DNA of 64,000 nucleotides from Papilionanthe hookeriana x Papilionanthe teres (taxonomy: Eukaryota; Streptophyta; Magnoliopsida; Asparagales; Orchidaceae), in the NCBI GenBank assembly GCA_022702705.1, contig CM040433.1, positions 23,368,797-23,432,796 on the forward strand, in the 5' to 3' direction. Positions 35,990 through 49,127 of the stretch are shown piece by piece (position 1 is the first letter of the stretch; every line of letters starts with the position of its first letter). The translations under genes and the position numbers were made by a program. The notes beneath the pieces were generated by a model, which was given only the letters and a program-made list of their open reading frames with translations, did no database searches and was not told the origin of the DNA.

Positions 35990-38900
35990 TTTTGCGAAGA
36001 AATGGTCAGCTGAGCGCTGCATAAAAAGTAAACCAAGCTTGTTTGTTGCAAAATTTATAATGTTTGCATCATACATATGAATGCCAATCATCAATGACTT
36101 GATCTCAGCAAGAATTGCTTTTCTTTTTTTTTTTTCTCTCTTTAAATTTAAGATTTTGAGTTGAAAAGATCAACTTTTAGGATTAAATAGGCTTTGCTGG
36201 ATTGACGAGTAAGAAGAAATCCAACATACAGGACCAAGAATGAAGCCAGATCAACCCTTTTACCTTCCTCAAACAAAAAGTCCCATCTTACATCCATTGG
36301 AAAGGTTTACTACCTAATGCAAAAAAATCACTAGTACTTAAAATTTCCAAATAAAATCTCTATTATCTTCACAACTAAAGCTTTTGCTTCATCTGCGTAG
36401 GCAGGCAAAGCAAATAATTGGCTTAAGTGACTGGGTTGGGCTCATACCGTTGACGAAATCAATAAATAACAATAGTACCTTCCTTGCCTGATTCACATGG
36501 TATAATTATTTTGCAAAGTTCCTCATTATTCTTCGTAGAGAAAGGTAGTAAAATAAACGAGGACACTCATAGGAAGCTATGAAGATGAAAAGATTAAAAA
36601 CTCTTTGTTACTTTCATCTTCCTTTATCTCATTCTTCGGGTGATCATTTTTAAGCTATGTAGCTTAATTCTTTTTGAACTTATTTCTTGTGAGACCTGAT
36701 GAATAATTGACTTGGCTAGCCAAAAATAGACTGTTTTATATTACTCTGATTCTCAGTTTCTATTTGATTTTGATTTATAAAGCCAAAAGAACTGATGTAT
36801 TTGATGGGAAAAATTTTAAATACCAAACCAGACAAGACTTTGCTATACTTGATGCATATTGAGTTATCCAAATAAAATCAAAAATAGAATTCAATTTTTC
36901 AGCTCCTACAATCTCATTTCAATTGATAATTTTTTGTTTGTAATCGAAGCTTAACATATTATTTGAAAACAAGTCGAGAAATTCAAAGGAGATTGGTTCG
37001 TGCACTCATTTAACCCAAACAATTAATAATTTGCATTGAATTGAACCACATAAAATAATTATTTAGACAACCAAACCATCCTAACCTTGGCTTGATGGTT
37101 TTGGACTATACAACATAAAACATAGTCAATCACTCACTTTCTTTTTTCATGATCAATCTATATGATCATCGCGTAGTCGGGTTGATAAGAATATCAGTGA
37201 ATATTATATGCTTATATTCTCTTGATTGATTTATGAATGTATGCACCTATTGGGTAACTAACTATTATGAGTAACTGTCAGAATTAAGATGACAAATTCA
37301 AGAAATAACAACTATTTACAAAAAAAAAAAAAAATACAGTTAATAAGGATAAAATTAGTGCTAATTCAACATAGAAGAGTTTCAACAGATATGTTAGATA
37401 TAATAGGGGCATATAGTTCTAAAAGACCAGGTTTGCCCAAAAATAACTTAATTGTATATTGGCCTTCTACACATTAAGAATATTTTATTATTTAAATGTA
37501 TATTACTAAAATTTATTTAGTCTCACTTTTCCAAAATAAAAGTTATTTGCTCTTCAATAACTGCCTAGAGAGGAACTAATGCATTACATACTATTTTTTT
37601 CAGAAATGAATGATATATGATAAGCAAGAAGGCTTTCCACCAATTCAATTTCATTATGATCTAGGAGCTGGAAAATATGAGATTTCAATGACTATTTGAA
37701 ATATTAAAAAATTAATTTTGAATCATATAAATAAATATGATAAGGTCTTAGCAGAAGCAATCTAATATTTCCTTAAACCTTTAAATTTACATGATATTAT
37801 TTTTTAAAATAATGAACATTTATGAAGGGGTTGCCATTATATCCATGAATGAAGTTTTTAGGAAAGCTATCAATGTATTCATTTATCAGTATGTCTTATT
37901 GTTTTCTCTAATGCTTCATTTAGTATTTCTAGATTGATTTTTGAGTACAATATTATTGAGATTAGCAAATTCTAACATGTATTTTTGTATCTACTTTCTT
38001 GTTCTCTTGCATCTGCACCACCTTCTCAAGGTTTTAAGCCACGCAAATCCAACACAATAATTGAGCCACATCCCTTTCATAAAATCCTAACTTTAAAAGT
38101 TATTATCAATTTACTAGAAGCATATGACTTCATAAGCACGCTTTGAATTAATCAAAATCTCCATCATTAGTTAGATAACATCCCAAATCAATGATATAGA
38201 TGTCCTTAACCATTTTCAATAAAGAACCCAATCTTTCACTAGTATAAATTTTCATATAGATATCTTAAATTAGTTAACATTTTCTTAACATTTTACCATC
38301 CTTTAACCCTTTACCACTACTAAATAATGCTTTAAGACAACATAAAATACTTCTTATCTTGTGGTATCAGAGAAAACTAAACCACCACTTAGCCTTTGTA
38401 CTAAAAGATATATAAAATAATAAATTTAAAGAGGCACCAACATCACTAAAATGAGCAACCATACTTTGGAAGTTCTCCACGAAGGATTTCGACCCCTAAA
38501 AATTTTATTTCAAGAAGATGTCATATAGTCGATAAACAAGGCAACTTGAATTCAACCGATATGCTTTGCTTTTTCATTTTTTTAAACATTCCCTTATTTT
38601 GGTAGAAATTTATGATTTTAACATGTTATATCAATAATGCTATGCTTAATCTACTAGTTATTATCTCTTCAAGTAGTGAAAACTGTATAAAGCCAAACCA
38701 ATCTTATTTTAAAACCCTTTCTACCATTGATTTATACTATTGAATATATTTTTAAAACATGAAAGTTAAATATGTATTTTTCTTGATGCTTAGTTATGAT
38801 AAATTTTAATATGCATTTTTTTTAATCACTTATAAAAATGTGTTGGTACTAAATACTTAAAAGACTTCAAGAAAATTTTTAACAATTTTATTTTATTATT

Positions 38901-40394
38901 TTTAAGTAGCCTTTCTTAAATTTGCATAGCAATTTTTATATAAAAAAAAAAGAATAAAATGCATAAATGATTTGTGTTCTTTTAACTAGACGAACATTTG
39001 AAATAAGTAAAATAAGCTAAACTAAAGGATAGCTTGGGACATAATGGTCTATTATGAACATTTCTCTTGTTAGGTTTTTCTAGCCTTGCAATTTTCATAT
39101 TTCATCTTTCTAGTTCTACGTTTAGTTTTAAAAATTTTTTACTTCATATTTTTGTGTTTTCAATCATAGATCTCTTTCGGTTACTAATTTCAAGATAAAA
39201 ATTGAAACCTATATATTGTTCACCATACATTATGCTAATTTTTAAATAAACCAGCATAAAAATTAGATGACTTTTTTTATTTATTTAAGAAGCACAATTT
39301 TATCAGATAACTTGCTCTGTAAAATAAAATTGATGTACAAGAATAAAAAATAGTAGAATTTTCTATTGAACAAAGGGCGCATATGTAAGAGGAAAGAAAC
39401 TCTATTAAAAGCAGATATGAAATAAATTTGAAACATAAATATTGTTCAATATAAACGACAACCTATATTATAAAATAGGCTCTTCATAGGTTAGCAATTA
39501 TAGTTCAACTTTTGATAAAGGAAGGTGAATACGGGCTCATAATATTCTTGAGTCATAAATAAAATATTCAATAAACTTGAAAGATTAATAAAACAAGTTT
39601 TAAATATTATGAAGAAACTTTTCCCAAACATAAAAATATTAAGCGTTCAATTTAAAATGCATGGCTTAGCTATTGGCCCATCTACCATAGATATCTATCC
39701 AAATGAACATAAACCTCTATTTAACTTTACTATTTATATTAATTTCTTTCGTTACAACATTTTTTATTAAGTATCATACATTTAAATGATCTCAAAGTTT
39801 TTAGGTGGGTTAGACATAGCATTCCCATGTGAAGTCAATAATGAGCCTCCTATTTCACCAAAGTTGCACTTAATTACTATGATCTCAAATTACAACTACA
39901 AATTTTCCAATCAATTTTCTAGTATGTTTGATAAGATTTTACATTTAAGAAGATTGATACACCATTATCTCTTAAGATCAAACTTTTTGATATGGTATTA
40001 GTAATGAGTATGAAAACTAAGAATTAGTGTTTTGCATAAATAATTATCCTTATTTAAATGTGTGCAAAATTAAAGTTTGTATTTATAAAAAATAAATAGA
40101 TTATGAAAGAATATAAAAGTAAGTAAATAAAGTTTAAAAGAAAGCACCCAAAAATTTAACAACATTTTTCCACTGCCTATGTACTTACTTAGACCTCCAT
40201 CATCTTGGTTCTACTTTATAATGTTTACTACCATATGTTTCTCTCCTTCATAAGGCAAATAAAACACTTATAAATTATGCTTCACTAGTGGAGAAGAGAA
40301 ACTCATATCTATGTTTAGAAATTATTCTAATCAATTTAATTTTTTTTTAAATATTTGTAAGAAAATCTAAGAGAGAATTTAATGATCACTTTAA
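35990..40394. other. AT-rich intergenic DNA downstream of the LRR gene
   Basis: No coding domain was recognised. A T-run at 36120-36136 and an A-run at 37320-37334 are present. TGGTATCAGAG at 38363-38373 equals the initiator-Met primer-site core used by copia elements, but I could not find LTR ends next to it. Short ORFs (for example 39786-40001) look random. The first 100 bases presumably contain the 3' UTR of the LRR gene. Confidence 0.5.
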
Positions 40395-42025
40395 AAAAAA
40401 TACACTTTTCTATTTAAAAACATGATTAGCCAATAATGAACTCAATCTACCATACCTTGCTCTTATAGCTTGCTAAAATTTATATATTGCTTTTTTTAAT
40501 TTATATTCATGATCTAAGTCATCTAAATTTTCATAATTTAGGTGTTAGAAAAAACATAATTAGTGAATCTATTTATGAATGTACTTTTAACATTCATCTT
40601 AAGTAGTTTAAAATATTCAAAGCTTGTATATACTAATTGTAAACCTACTTATCTCTAGTTTTATTACATGTACAAATTATTTCTTAAAATTTATACCCTC
40701 TACATTTTTTGTCCCTTGTGCAATTTCTTAGCCTTAATTTTTATAATACTATCAAAATCATCTAAATTATTTCTAAAGTTTCAGTTATATTTTGATTTAG
40801 GGTCTTAAAACTAACTCCAATACAATATTTAAAAGAAATTTATTTAACTTGTCATGCAGCATTATAGTCCAAAAATTATCCTTTATTGCTTCATCAATTA
40901 CCTTACTCTCAACATTTGATAAAAATGCTAAATAAGTTACCACATCCCTAATATTTGCATTAGTCTATAGTCCTGAGGATGGATCATTTATAACCAATTC
41001 CTTAAGGGGACTCTTTATAAATTTTAATTCTTTTGGTAAGGAGTAATCTTTCTTTTATTTTCAAGACCTATCTTTAGTTATTGCTATTACTTTTATGTCA
41101 TTTTTATTGTTTAATTTTTTATACTGGAAATTGTTTTATTAAAATCATTATAAGAACATCCGACTTCTGTTTAACAAAAAATTAATTTTATTACTAGATT
41201 TATTATTATATTTTCTTAAAGATGATTTCCAATTATAAAGAGCATAACACTTGCATATAAATACAATGTAAATGATCAATCTTATGTTTTTTCCTTAAAA
41301 TACTTTGTATGGTATTTTCTTAATCACTGGTCTAACATCAACTCTAATAATTGCATAACCTGCATTATTTATTACTTCTACATGAAAATATTTTGTTAGT
41401 CTATATTCATTAAGAATAATTCAAATTCATTCTAATTATTTTTTTTTAATAACTTTTATGTTGAGGATACTTAGGTGATGAAAAGACTATATTTGATCTA
41501 TTTACATTACAATATTCTTATGAAAATATTTTTAAATTCTCCATTATTATTTTTCTGAAACCTAAAAATTAAATATCCTAATCCTCTACAAAAAAATTTT
41601 GCAAATTCATATAATCATCAAACATATCATCCTTATTTGTTAAGAGAGTCACATAAGGGTATTTGAATAAACCACTATAATTACAAGAATATATAAATTT
41701 TTTTCTTAAGTTAATGGTCCTAATAGGTCAAAATAAATTCATGTGGCCTAACTCTAACAACCTAATAGTGATCAAAATAATCTTGCATTAAGTTAAAATC
41801 TTTTTTTTTTAGCATATCATCATCACAAATGTTGATCATAATGAGAATTAAGTTTTGGTAATCGAATTATGAATCTTTTCTTTTATTTTTTTAATGTATG
41901 CATGCTTACATGGAATAACCATTTATGTCATAAGAAATAATAGTCTATTTTTTAGTTTTAAACAAATATAATTTCATTACATGTATTTTATTTATTAATT
42001 AATTTTTATTTATGCCTATATACCA
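40395..42025 (-). pseudogene. Copia pol fragment, inverted partial copy (integrase end to reverse transcriptase start)
   Basis: Its reverse complement aligns through 42605-43987 and 45561-45815. In the better preserved right-hand copy the same stretch reads as copia integrase C-terminus and reverse-transcriptase N-terminus. Here the frame is broken many times. The left arm preserves the sequence GTAGGTTTACAATTAG (reverse complement of about 40639-40654) uninterrupted, which shows the state of the right arm before LTR C inserted. The outer limit near 40395 is set where similarity fades. Confidence 0.65.
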
Positions 42026-44165
42026 TAGAAATTAACATTTTAGACAAAATGTTTAATGATATAAATTATTCTCATTATATACATTATCAAGCTCATCATC
42101 ACACAGAGTCAAATGCTGTCACCCTTGGTTGGAGTACTTTTTGTGGTAAATAAAGACATTTTTATAAATTGTTATTTAACTCATGTATAGTTTTATGCAT
42201 ATTCATTTTATATTTGAAAACCATAGAGCGTCGGTTCTACATAGCCAACACAGATTAGATTGTTATGCATATTATTTGAAGATAGACTAAAATAAATTTT
42301 AACTCCAAAGTTAAAGCTTTGATTTACTTTGGTTGGAATGCTTTCATTTAAGTAACAATGAAAACAAGTAATACGTGGATAATGTAACATTGAACCTAAG
42401 AGATGGTAGGTATGCTCGATTTAATATCAAGGAAAATTATAAGAATTTAAATCATTTGTTAAAAAACAACATCTCAAGCATTAACATGGGTGCATTAGTT
42501 AGAGGCTTAAAATATAAATTAATTACTAAAAGTAAATTATGCAATTATGTGTTAAATATGCTATTTTGCCCATCACATTGCATTATTAGAGAGACTGACA
42601 ATCATTTCAGGGTATATATGAATAAATAAAATTTAATAAATAAATAAAATACATATAATGAAATTGGGTTTGTTTAAAACTAAAAAAATAGATTATTATT
42701 TCTTATGACATAAACGGTTATTCCATGTAAGCATGCATACACTAAAAAAAAATAAAAGAAAAGGTTCTTAATTCGATTACCAAAACTTAATTCTCATTAT
42801 GATCAACTTTTGTGATGCTTATATGCTTGAAAAAAAAAATTTAACTTAATGCAAGATTATTTTGATCACTATTAGGCTGTTAGAGTTATGCCACAGAAAT
42901 TTTTTTGGACTTATTAGGACCATTAACTTAAGAAAAAAAATCTATATATTCTCATACTTATAGTGGTTTATTCAAATACCCTTATGTGACTCTCTTAACA
43001 AATAAGGATGATATGTTTGATGAGTATATGAAATTTGCAAAATATTTTTGTAGAGGATAAGGATATTTAATTTTTAGTTTTCAGAAAAATAATGCTGGAA
43101 TATAATCTTTTCAGCACCTAAGTATCCTCAAAATATTGAAGTTATTGAAAAAAAAATATAACTAGAATGAAATTCAATTATTCTTAATGAATATAGACTA
43201 ACAAAATATTGTCATGCAGAAGAATGAATAGTGGAAGTTATGCAATTATTAGAGTTGATGTTAGACCAGTGAATAAGAAAACACCATACAGAGTATTTTA
43301 AGGAAGAAACATAAGATTGATCATTTACATGTACCTATATGCAAGTGTTATGCTCTTTATAATTGGAAATAATCATTAAGAAAATATAATAATAAATCTA
43401 GTACTAAAATTAATTTTTTGTTATACAGATGTCAGAAGTTCTTATAATGATTTTAATAAAACAATTTCTAGTATAAAATTTAATTCAAATAAACTTCAAT
43501 AAGAATTTAGTTAACCCCTTAAAAATGACGTAAAAGACATAGAAATAACGAAAGATAGGACTTGAAACTAAAAGAAAGATTACTCCTTACCAAAAGAATG
43601 AAAAATTTTAAAGTGTCCCCTTAACGAATTGGTTATAAAAGATCCATCCTCAGGAATAAAGAGTAATGCAAATATTGGGGAGGTGGTAAATTATGTAACA
43701 TTTTTATCAAAAGTTGAGCTTAAGGTAATTGATGAAGCAATAAAGGATAATTTTTGGACTATAATGATGCAAGATAAATTAAAAGAATTTCTTTAAAATG
43801 TTGTATTGGAGTTAGTTTTAAGACCCTAAGATAAAGATATAATTGAAACATTAGAAATAATTTAGATGACTTTGATAGTATTATAAAAATTAAGGCTAAG
43901 AAATTGCACAATGGACCACAAAAGTAGAGGGTATAAATTTTGAGAAATCATTTGTACATGTAATAAGACTATAGATAATTAGGTTTATGATAACAGAAAA
44001 ATACATTAAGAAATTCATATATATTTTTGATGAAATTGCACTTTAAAGAAAGGTATTTTCTTTATTTTATTGCAGGAATTAAGATTTATAAGTGATGGAA
44101 GCAAAAAGCATGAAATGGAGCGAATTTGGATCAAAAAGGAGGAAATTCATGCAAATTGAAATAAG

Positions 44166-44341
44166 CCGCCGACAGCGAGATTGAGGCCGCCGACGGCGAG
44201 ATCGTGAGGAGAATTTCTGAAGGAATTATAACTACCTCGCTGAGAGCGAGTCCGAGCCCGCCGACAGCGAGATCGCGCGGTTTGAATACCTTCTAGAAGC
44301 CCCGCTGACGGCGAGGTCGTTTCCCGCCGACTGCGAGGCAG
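44166..44341 (+). repeat. GC-rich short repeats in U3 of LTR C
   Basis: Six spaced copies of a unit like CCGCCGACAGCGAGATCG occur at about 44166, 44186, 44234, 44259, 44301 and 44323, in otherwise AT-rich DNA. The 70-residue minus-strand reading here is only these repeats. Confidence 0.75.
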
Positions 44342-44417
44342 TTCAAAATGCATATACATTGAACCTGGACACTTTTTGAAGAGGTGTTTAAGTACCCCTT
44401 GGACCTTTGCTTACCTC

Positions 44418-44425
44418 TATAAATA
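44418..44425 (+). promoter_or_regulatory. TATA box of LTR C
   Basis: TATAAATA sits within CCTCTATAAATAGAGG, about 75 bases after the GC-rich repeat cluster. This gives U3 of roughly 460 bases. Confidence 0.6.
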
Positions 44426-46147
44426 GAGGCCGAATTCTAGTGATTTAGTGTGTCTTTCTAGTGTCTTAAGTGTCATTTGTGTGTGTCTCTTGAGTCTTCT
44501 ATGTGTCTAATTTAGTGAGTTTGAGTGTGTTTAGTGAGTTCATTAGTTTAATTGAGTGCTATTTAGTTTGTTGTACTAGAAGGAAAAGTCAAAGAAACTT
44601 CAAGGAGTGTGCTTGGGGAGGAAATTAAGATAAGTATCTTTGTTTATTGTTGTTAACTTTAAATGAAATCCATGCTTTGTTTTATTCTCATGCATTCTGA
44701 GTAGTTTTCTTAGTCTTTCTTCTTGTTTATGAAAATTATGCAGATTGATGAAATTAAATAGAAGTACCTAATATAATATAAATAAATTGTGATAATTTTT
44801 ACTTAAAACTTAATCTACTTTCAATCTGGCCAATTGATTTGTTAAAATATGTTGAATTATCAACTATAGTAAAAATTACATCCAATATTCAGGGAAGTCA
44901 AAAGCCTTGGAAGGCGGGTGCAAATAAATAGGGAAATATTAATTATCGGACGTAGAATTGGACATTTTAGTGTGACAGACTAAAATATTCAATTCGGTCC
45001 TATTGTTTGAGAGTTGAAGTGTAGATGTTAGCCCTCGGAGTAAGGGAACGTGGGAGCTTGAAGTGGCAGCCAGTATCCTCCCAGCCTAGCCGCAGATTCA
45101 GTAATCAAACATAGGATTAGTCAATGTTCTTTGCACCTGGACCAAAGGGTAAAGAATAGGAATGCTCCTATTTGTCACAATACAATTTAAGAATTCTATT
45201 TAAATTCATCATTCACTTAATTTTCTAAAAACAAGGAGAATGATACTTTTTCGAATTATTTAAATCAACTTATTTCAAGCATTAGTTTACTTTAGTTTGC
45301 TATAGTTACTTTGAAATTTCGTTTACTATATTCGTAAGTAATTCCTTTAAATTTAGCTGATAACAAATCTGTTAAAAACTTCCCTGTGAGATCGATAACC
45401 AGGACTCCACTAGAGCTCTGTATTACTTGATATGATACGTATACTTGCGTAGAATTCACATTATACATTAAATCATATATCTATATTTAAAGCGGTATCA
45501 AGTTTTTGGTGTCGTTGCTATAAACATAAATTGCAAAAATATTAAAAGTGGGTCAGTTTGCAATTAGTATATACAAGCTTTAAAGATTTTAAACTACTTT
45601 AGATGAATGTTAATAGTACATTCTTAAATAGGTTCACTAATTATGTTGTTATTATTTTTGAACACCTAAATTATTAAATTTTTGATGATTTAGATCATGA
45701 ATATAAATTACAAAAAACAAAACAATATATAAATTGTAGCAAGCTATAAGAGCAAGGTATGATAGATTGACTTCATTATTGGCTAATCATGATTTTAAAC
45801 AAAAAGAGTATATGTAATACTCTATATTAAATATAATATACTCTATTATCATTGCTCAAGTTTATATAAATGATATTTTATTTAAAGAAAAAATGAATCT
45901 TTATGTCATATATTCTCAACAACTTTATCAAAATAATTCAAAAAGAGCATGATGGGTGAACTTAATTTTCTTAATAATTTCAAAGATAGTTTCATAAGAA
46001 TGACACATTTATTTATAAAAAAAAAACACTAATGAGTTAATTGAAATGTTAAACATGAAAATATTCAAATCTAGTATAGCTTTTATGAGCCAAATGACAA
46101 AATTTGGTCAAGATGAATTACAAAAACTAGTTGATCATAAGTCCCAT

Positions 46148-46242
46148 CACTAGTCTTCTAGAATAGTCAATAGAAAAGTCATATGCCTAGATCCTAAGTT
46201 CTAAGAGAAAAAAAATAGACGTCACCAAATATGAGGTCAACA
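46148..46242 (-). mobile_element. Detached U3-start scrap of the giant Ogre/Tat-like LTR
   Basis: The segment matches about 14924-15020 (TAGTCTTCTAGAATAGTCAA, then AGATCCTAAGTTCTAAGAG, then ATGAGGTCAACA). Both copies end with GAGGTCAACA and diverge after it. This supports TGTTGACCTCAT as the LTR start on the opposite strand. Confidence 0.6.
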
Positions 46243-47800
46243 TGCACCGACAACTTGATAGAGAGGCATCTCAATCAACATTGTCTTGATCCTTTCTTCA
46301 TCCCTGGGCCATAGTATCATTGATGGGACAACTGTGGGACTTGTCTTCCTCACCTAGTCACCATTTTGTGTGGCCTTGCAAATGTGTCTAGAGATAGAAA
46401 TGAGGAGCTCTTGCACCTTCAAAGCCCATCAATCAAGTGATTATCTGGTCCCACAAGCAGACCATGAAACAAGAGAGGGGAGAGAGTTTGGGAGATAGAT
46501 GAGCGAGCTCGTTGAGGTGGGAGTAGTCACCACTGAAGATGGCCAGGACTGTGGGCCAGTTCTTTAAGAGGATAGATGACTTGGTGATAGACTTTGGTTG
46601 TCTGAGTTGGGGTGTACAAGATCTTCACTTGTGATTAATCCACATTACTGAGCAGTAGCAGAGAGAGTATGTGCACTAGCACTAACACAATAATGTCAAG
46701 AGGAGATGTACCAGAGACAGGGATGGCTTGTCAAACTTGAGCCCTTAATGTACCTGACACCACTACCATTTGAGATGTTGAATACAGCACAGAGACAATA
46801 GAAAAGGATGATGAGTGAATGGAGAAGAGGAGAGGGCATTTGATGATTTGATTAGATGATTGTGTTTGTGTTTACTATGGATGATTTAATTTTATTATAC
46901 ATGGATATGATGATTGTTGTCACACTACTGGTTTCATTGTTATACAAGCTTTCATTTGATTCCTGGTATACATGATTTTCTGTACATCTTGATTGCACCT
47001 ACTTCTTTATTTTTACATGTAATAGTTCATTATCTAATCAAATGTTCATGCTTTTATTGGTAAGTTCTTATGTGACAAGAGTTGGATAGAATATAAGTTT
47101 GGGGGAGAGGATTATCCATATGTGATAGCTTGAAAATAAATTTATTACTTTCTCCACATTTATTTAACTTTTTTGAGGATCTCTACTAATTGAAAGTAAA
47201 AAGCTAAGAAGTGTGAAGTCAATATGAAATTTAGAAGAAAATTAGAATTCTTAAGAGAATACCATCTTTAACCAGATATAGAAATTCTTTCAGAAATTGA
47301 GAAGAAAGAAAAGAAGAAAAAATAAATAAGTAAAAAGAGAGTTACAAATCAAAAGTTGAAAAAAAAAATAAATGAAAAACCCTAGGGAGAATAAGCTTTA
47401 GGTTAGGTGTTGGAGTAATCTGACTTTTGTTTACTAGCTAACTCCCCAAATTGAAAGGTTTAATTTCTTCCTTGATGAAATCCTAGAATCCTATAAATTT
47501 ATGTAGAATAAGGGTATAACCTATTGATTGTGAAGGATTGAGTGCTTAAAAAATATGTAGAAAAATGAGAAGGATTATAGCCACACCGGATCAAGTGTAT
47601 TGAGAAGAAGTGTGTCAAGATGAAAATAATTAAACAAAGGTAAAAAATATCATCAAAGCACATAAATTCCTACTAAAGCAGATATCACAAGACCGAAGCA
47701 CAAGCAAAGTTATCCTTGAGGGAAATTCTTTTAGATCAACTATTTATTTTCTGAATCTAAGCTAGTGTTAGGATTACTTGGAAGCAATTAATGTTAGATT
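46243..47800 (+). other. Athila-like internal remnant with polypurine tract
   Basis: No intact frame. Purine-rich AAGTTTGGGGGAGAGG at 47095-47110 is a tract typical of Athila/Tat-type elements, and a second A/G-rich run lies at 47296-47400. The order resembles 26299-27191 of the complete element. It leads into LTR D at 47801. What the 46243-47000 part encoded is unclear. Confidence 0.45.
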
Positions 47801-49127
47801 TGATACCAGTGGAATATGTCTTGATTTTATGGCATATTTATCCCCATTTTTACACATATTACAACAATATTATGTGTGAGAAATGTATTTTTTTCTTATT
47901 TGTGCGGGTTTCAAGATGGATGCAGTTCTACAACAAAAAAGCATGAATTAAAGAAAATAAAGGCAACTTTTGACCCAACGCACCCATGCCACTATTGTAG
48001 TACGTCGGAACAGCACACTCGTGCCTAGTGAAAGCACCCGTGCCCCGGACATTATAGCTCTAACACACCCATGCCTAATTATCTGAATTAATACCGAAAA
48101 GAATTTTCTCGCCTTTGTAGAGCTTTTCTTATATATATGCTCATATGTATGAGTCCAAGGCTTCTTGGGCGGCTAGAGGCTGTAAGAGAAGAGAGATTTT
48201 GGTGACAGAGTTATAGGGTATTCTTTCTCTCTTTGGGTTGAACCTTTAAAGGATTGTTTTTAATTCTTCTTCCCTTCTGTTCTTACTTTTCTTTAGAGTT
48301 CGTGTATGAGAGAGGGATCATCTACCCGAGTGGAGAGAATAAGTATTGATTTAAGCTTTGCAATTATTTGTTTCTTGCAATGATGACCTGTATGGATTTC
48401 TTTTTTAAGGTTTTCTCAAATGTGTATTGTTAAATACTCTTTTCTATTTATGATGTAAGGTTAGTATTTTATTGTGATTTTTTTAGATTTTTCATGTAGC
48501 ATTTTCTGAGTTATTATGTCTTTATGTTGTTAGTTAACCTTCTGGATTTCATTTACTTCTAGTCTAGCAAATTAAATGTTAATATCTATCTTAATCTATG
48601 ACTTCTGCGTGCTGTGTAGTGGAAAGAGTAGATTAACCGCAAAAATTTGATGGAATTAACATATTCTTGTAGGATTTTGCAATCTAGATAGAGGATTAAA
48701 GGAATCTTTGGAATCGTTATCAGGTTAAGTAAAACTTAACTTCATGAGTTTTTGATTATTCTTCTAACCTAGGCATAAACTTAAAAAAAAATTTATCCTT
48801 TGTTGAAAATTATCACTTAAAAAAATATTAAGGAAAACTACGAACCTCCATAATATCCAAGTTACAGAGGCACAAGCTTCATCTCTCTTGAAGAACACCA
48901 AGTTTCTCTCTGCTTCTGCTTTTGCGATCGTGATTTGATTTCTTTTAAGATTTTAGGATTTCAAACTTCTATTATGATCACGCAAAGTTAGGTTTACAAA
49001 GTTTGTATACTAGAGATTTTCTCCAAAAAATAATTGTTGACCATTTCTTTTTTGGATCGATACACGGACTTTGACACCACATATTACTTGATGTGTATTT
49101 TTCCATAATTGACCAACTTACTTTGTT
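47801..49127 (+). mobile_element. Athila-like LTR D (degenerate)
   Basis: It starts TGATACCAG and carries an array of short repeats of the type CGCACCCATGCC / GCACCCGTGCC at about 47980-48080, the position where the other LTRs carry GC-rich islands. A TATATATA box-like run lies at 48131. Near the end GATCGATACACGG and TATTACTTGATGTGTA correspond to the family U5 motif. TATTTTGGCCATCAC at 49130 may be a decayed primer site. The 3' limit is approximate. Confidence 0.5.

Larger units (their letters stand above)
43988..45555 (+). mobile_element. Athila-like LTR C: near-solo LTR with primer site, inserted in the copia remnant
   Basis: The insert starts TGATAACAG and ends GGGTCA, flanked by GTTTA (43983-43987) and GTTTG (45556-45560), a 5-bp target duplication with one change. 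The uninterrupted inverted copy at 40639-40654 supports these limits. The LTR itself runs to ATCA at 45500, followed by AGTTTTTGGTGTCGTTGC (primer site) and about 35 further bases whose last 17 resemble the LTR end. TATAAATA at 44418-44425 is its TATA box. Six near repeats of CCGCCGACaGCGAGaTCG lie at about 44166-44341. The U5 motif GATCGATAACCAGGACTCC is at about 45391. Confidence 0.8.
42330..46140 (+). pseudogene. SIRE/Maximus-like Ty1/copia polyprotein remnant, interrupted by LTR C
   Basis: Copia order is readable in pieces. At 42375-42629, LRDGRYARFNI and LVRGLKYKLITKSKLC recall the protease/pre-integrase part of SIRE-like elements. Around 42960-43040, NKDDMFDEYMKFAKYF recalls the integrase core. 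At about 43270-43370, NKKTPYRVF, then HLHV and CKCYALYNWK, is the integrase end. At about 43700-43800, SKVELKVIDEAIKDNFW, then TIMMQDKLKEF, is the start of reverse transcriptase. After the inserted LTR, LKLLQMNVNSTFLNRF (about 45595-45645) and SMMGELNFLN (about 45945-45980) are later reverse-transcriptase motifs. Frames change often and stops abound, so it is long dead. No LTR of its own was identified. Confidence 0.7.

Noticed and set aside
35879..36094. Small ORFs on both strands overlapping the end of the LRR gene
   Set aside because: They are shadow frames of the LRR coding sequence and its 3' UTR.
44147..44359. 70-residue Arg-rich minus-strand ORF
   Set aside because: It is a reading of the GC-rich short repeats in U3 of LTR C.
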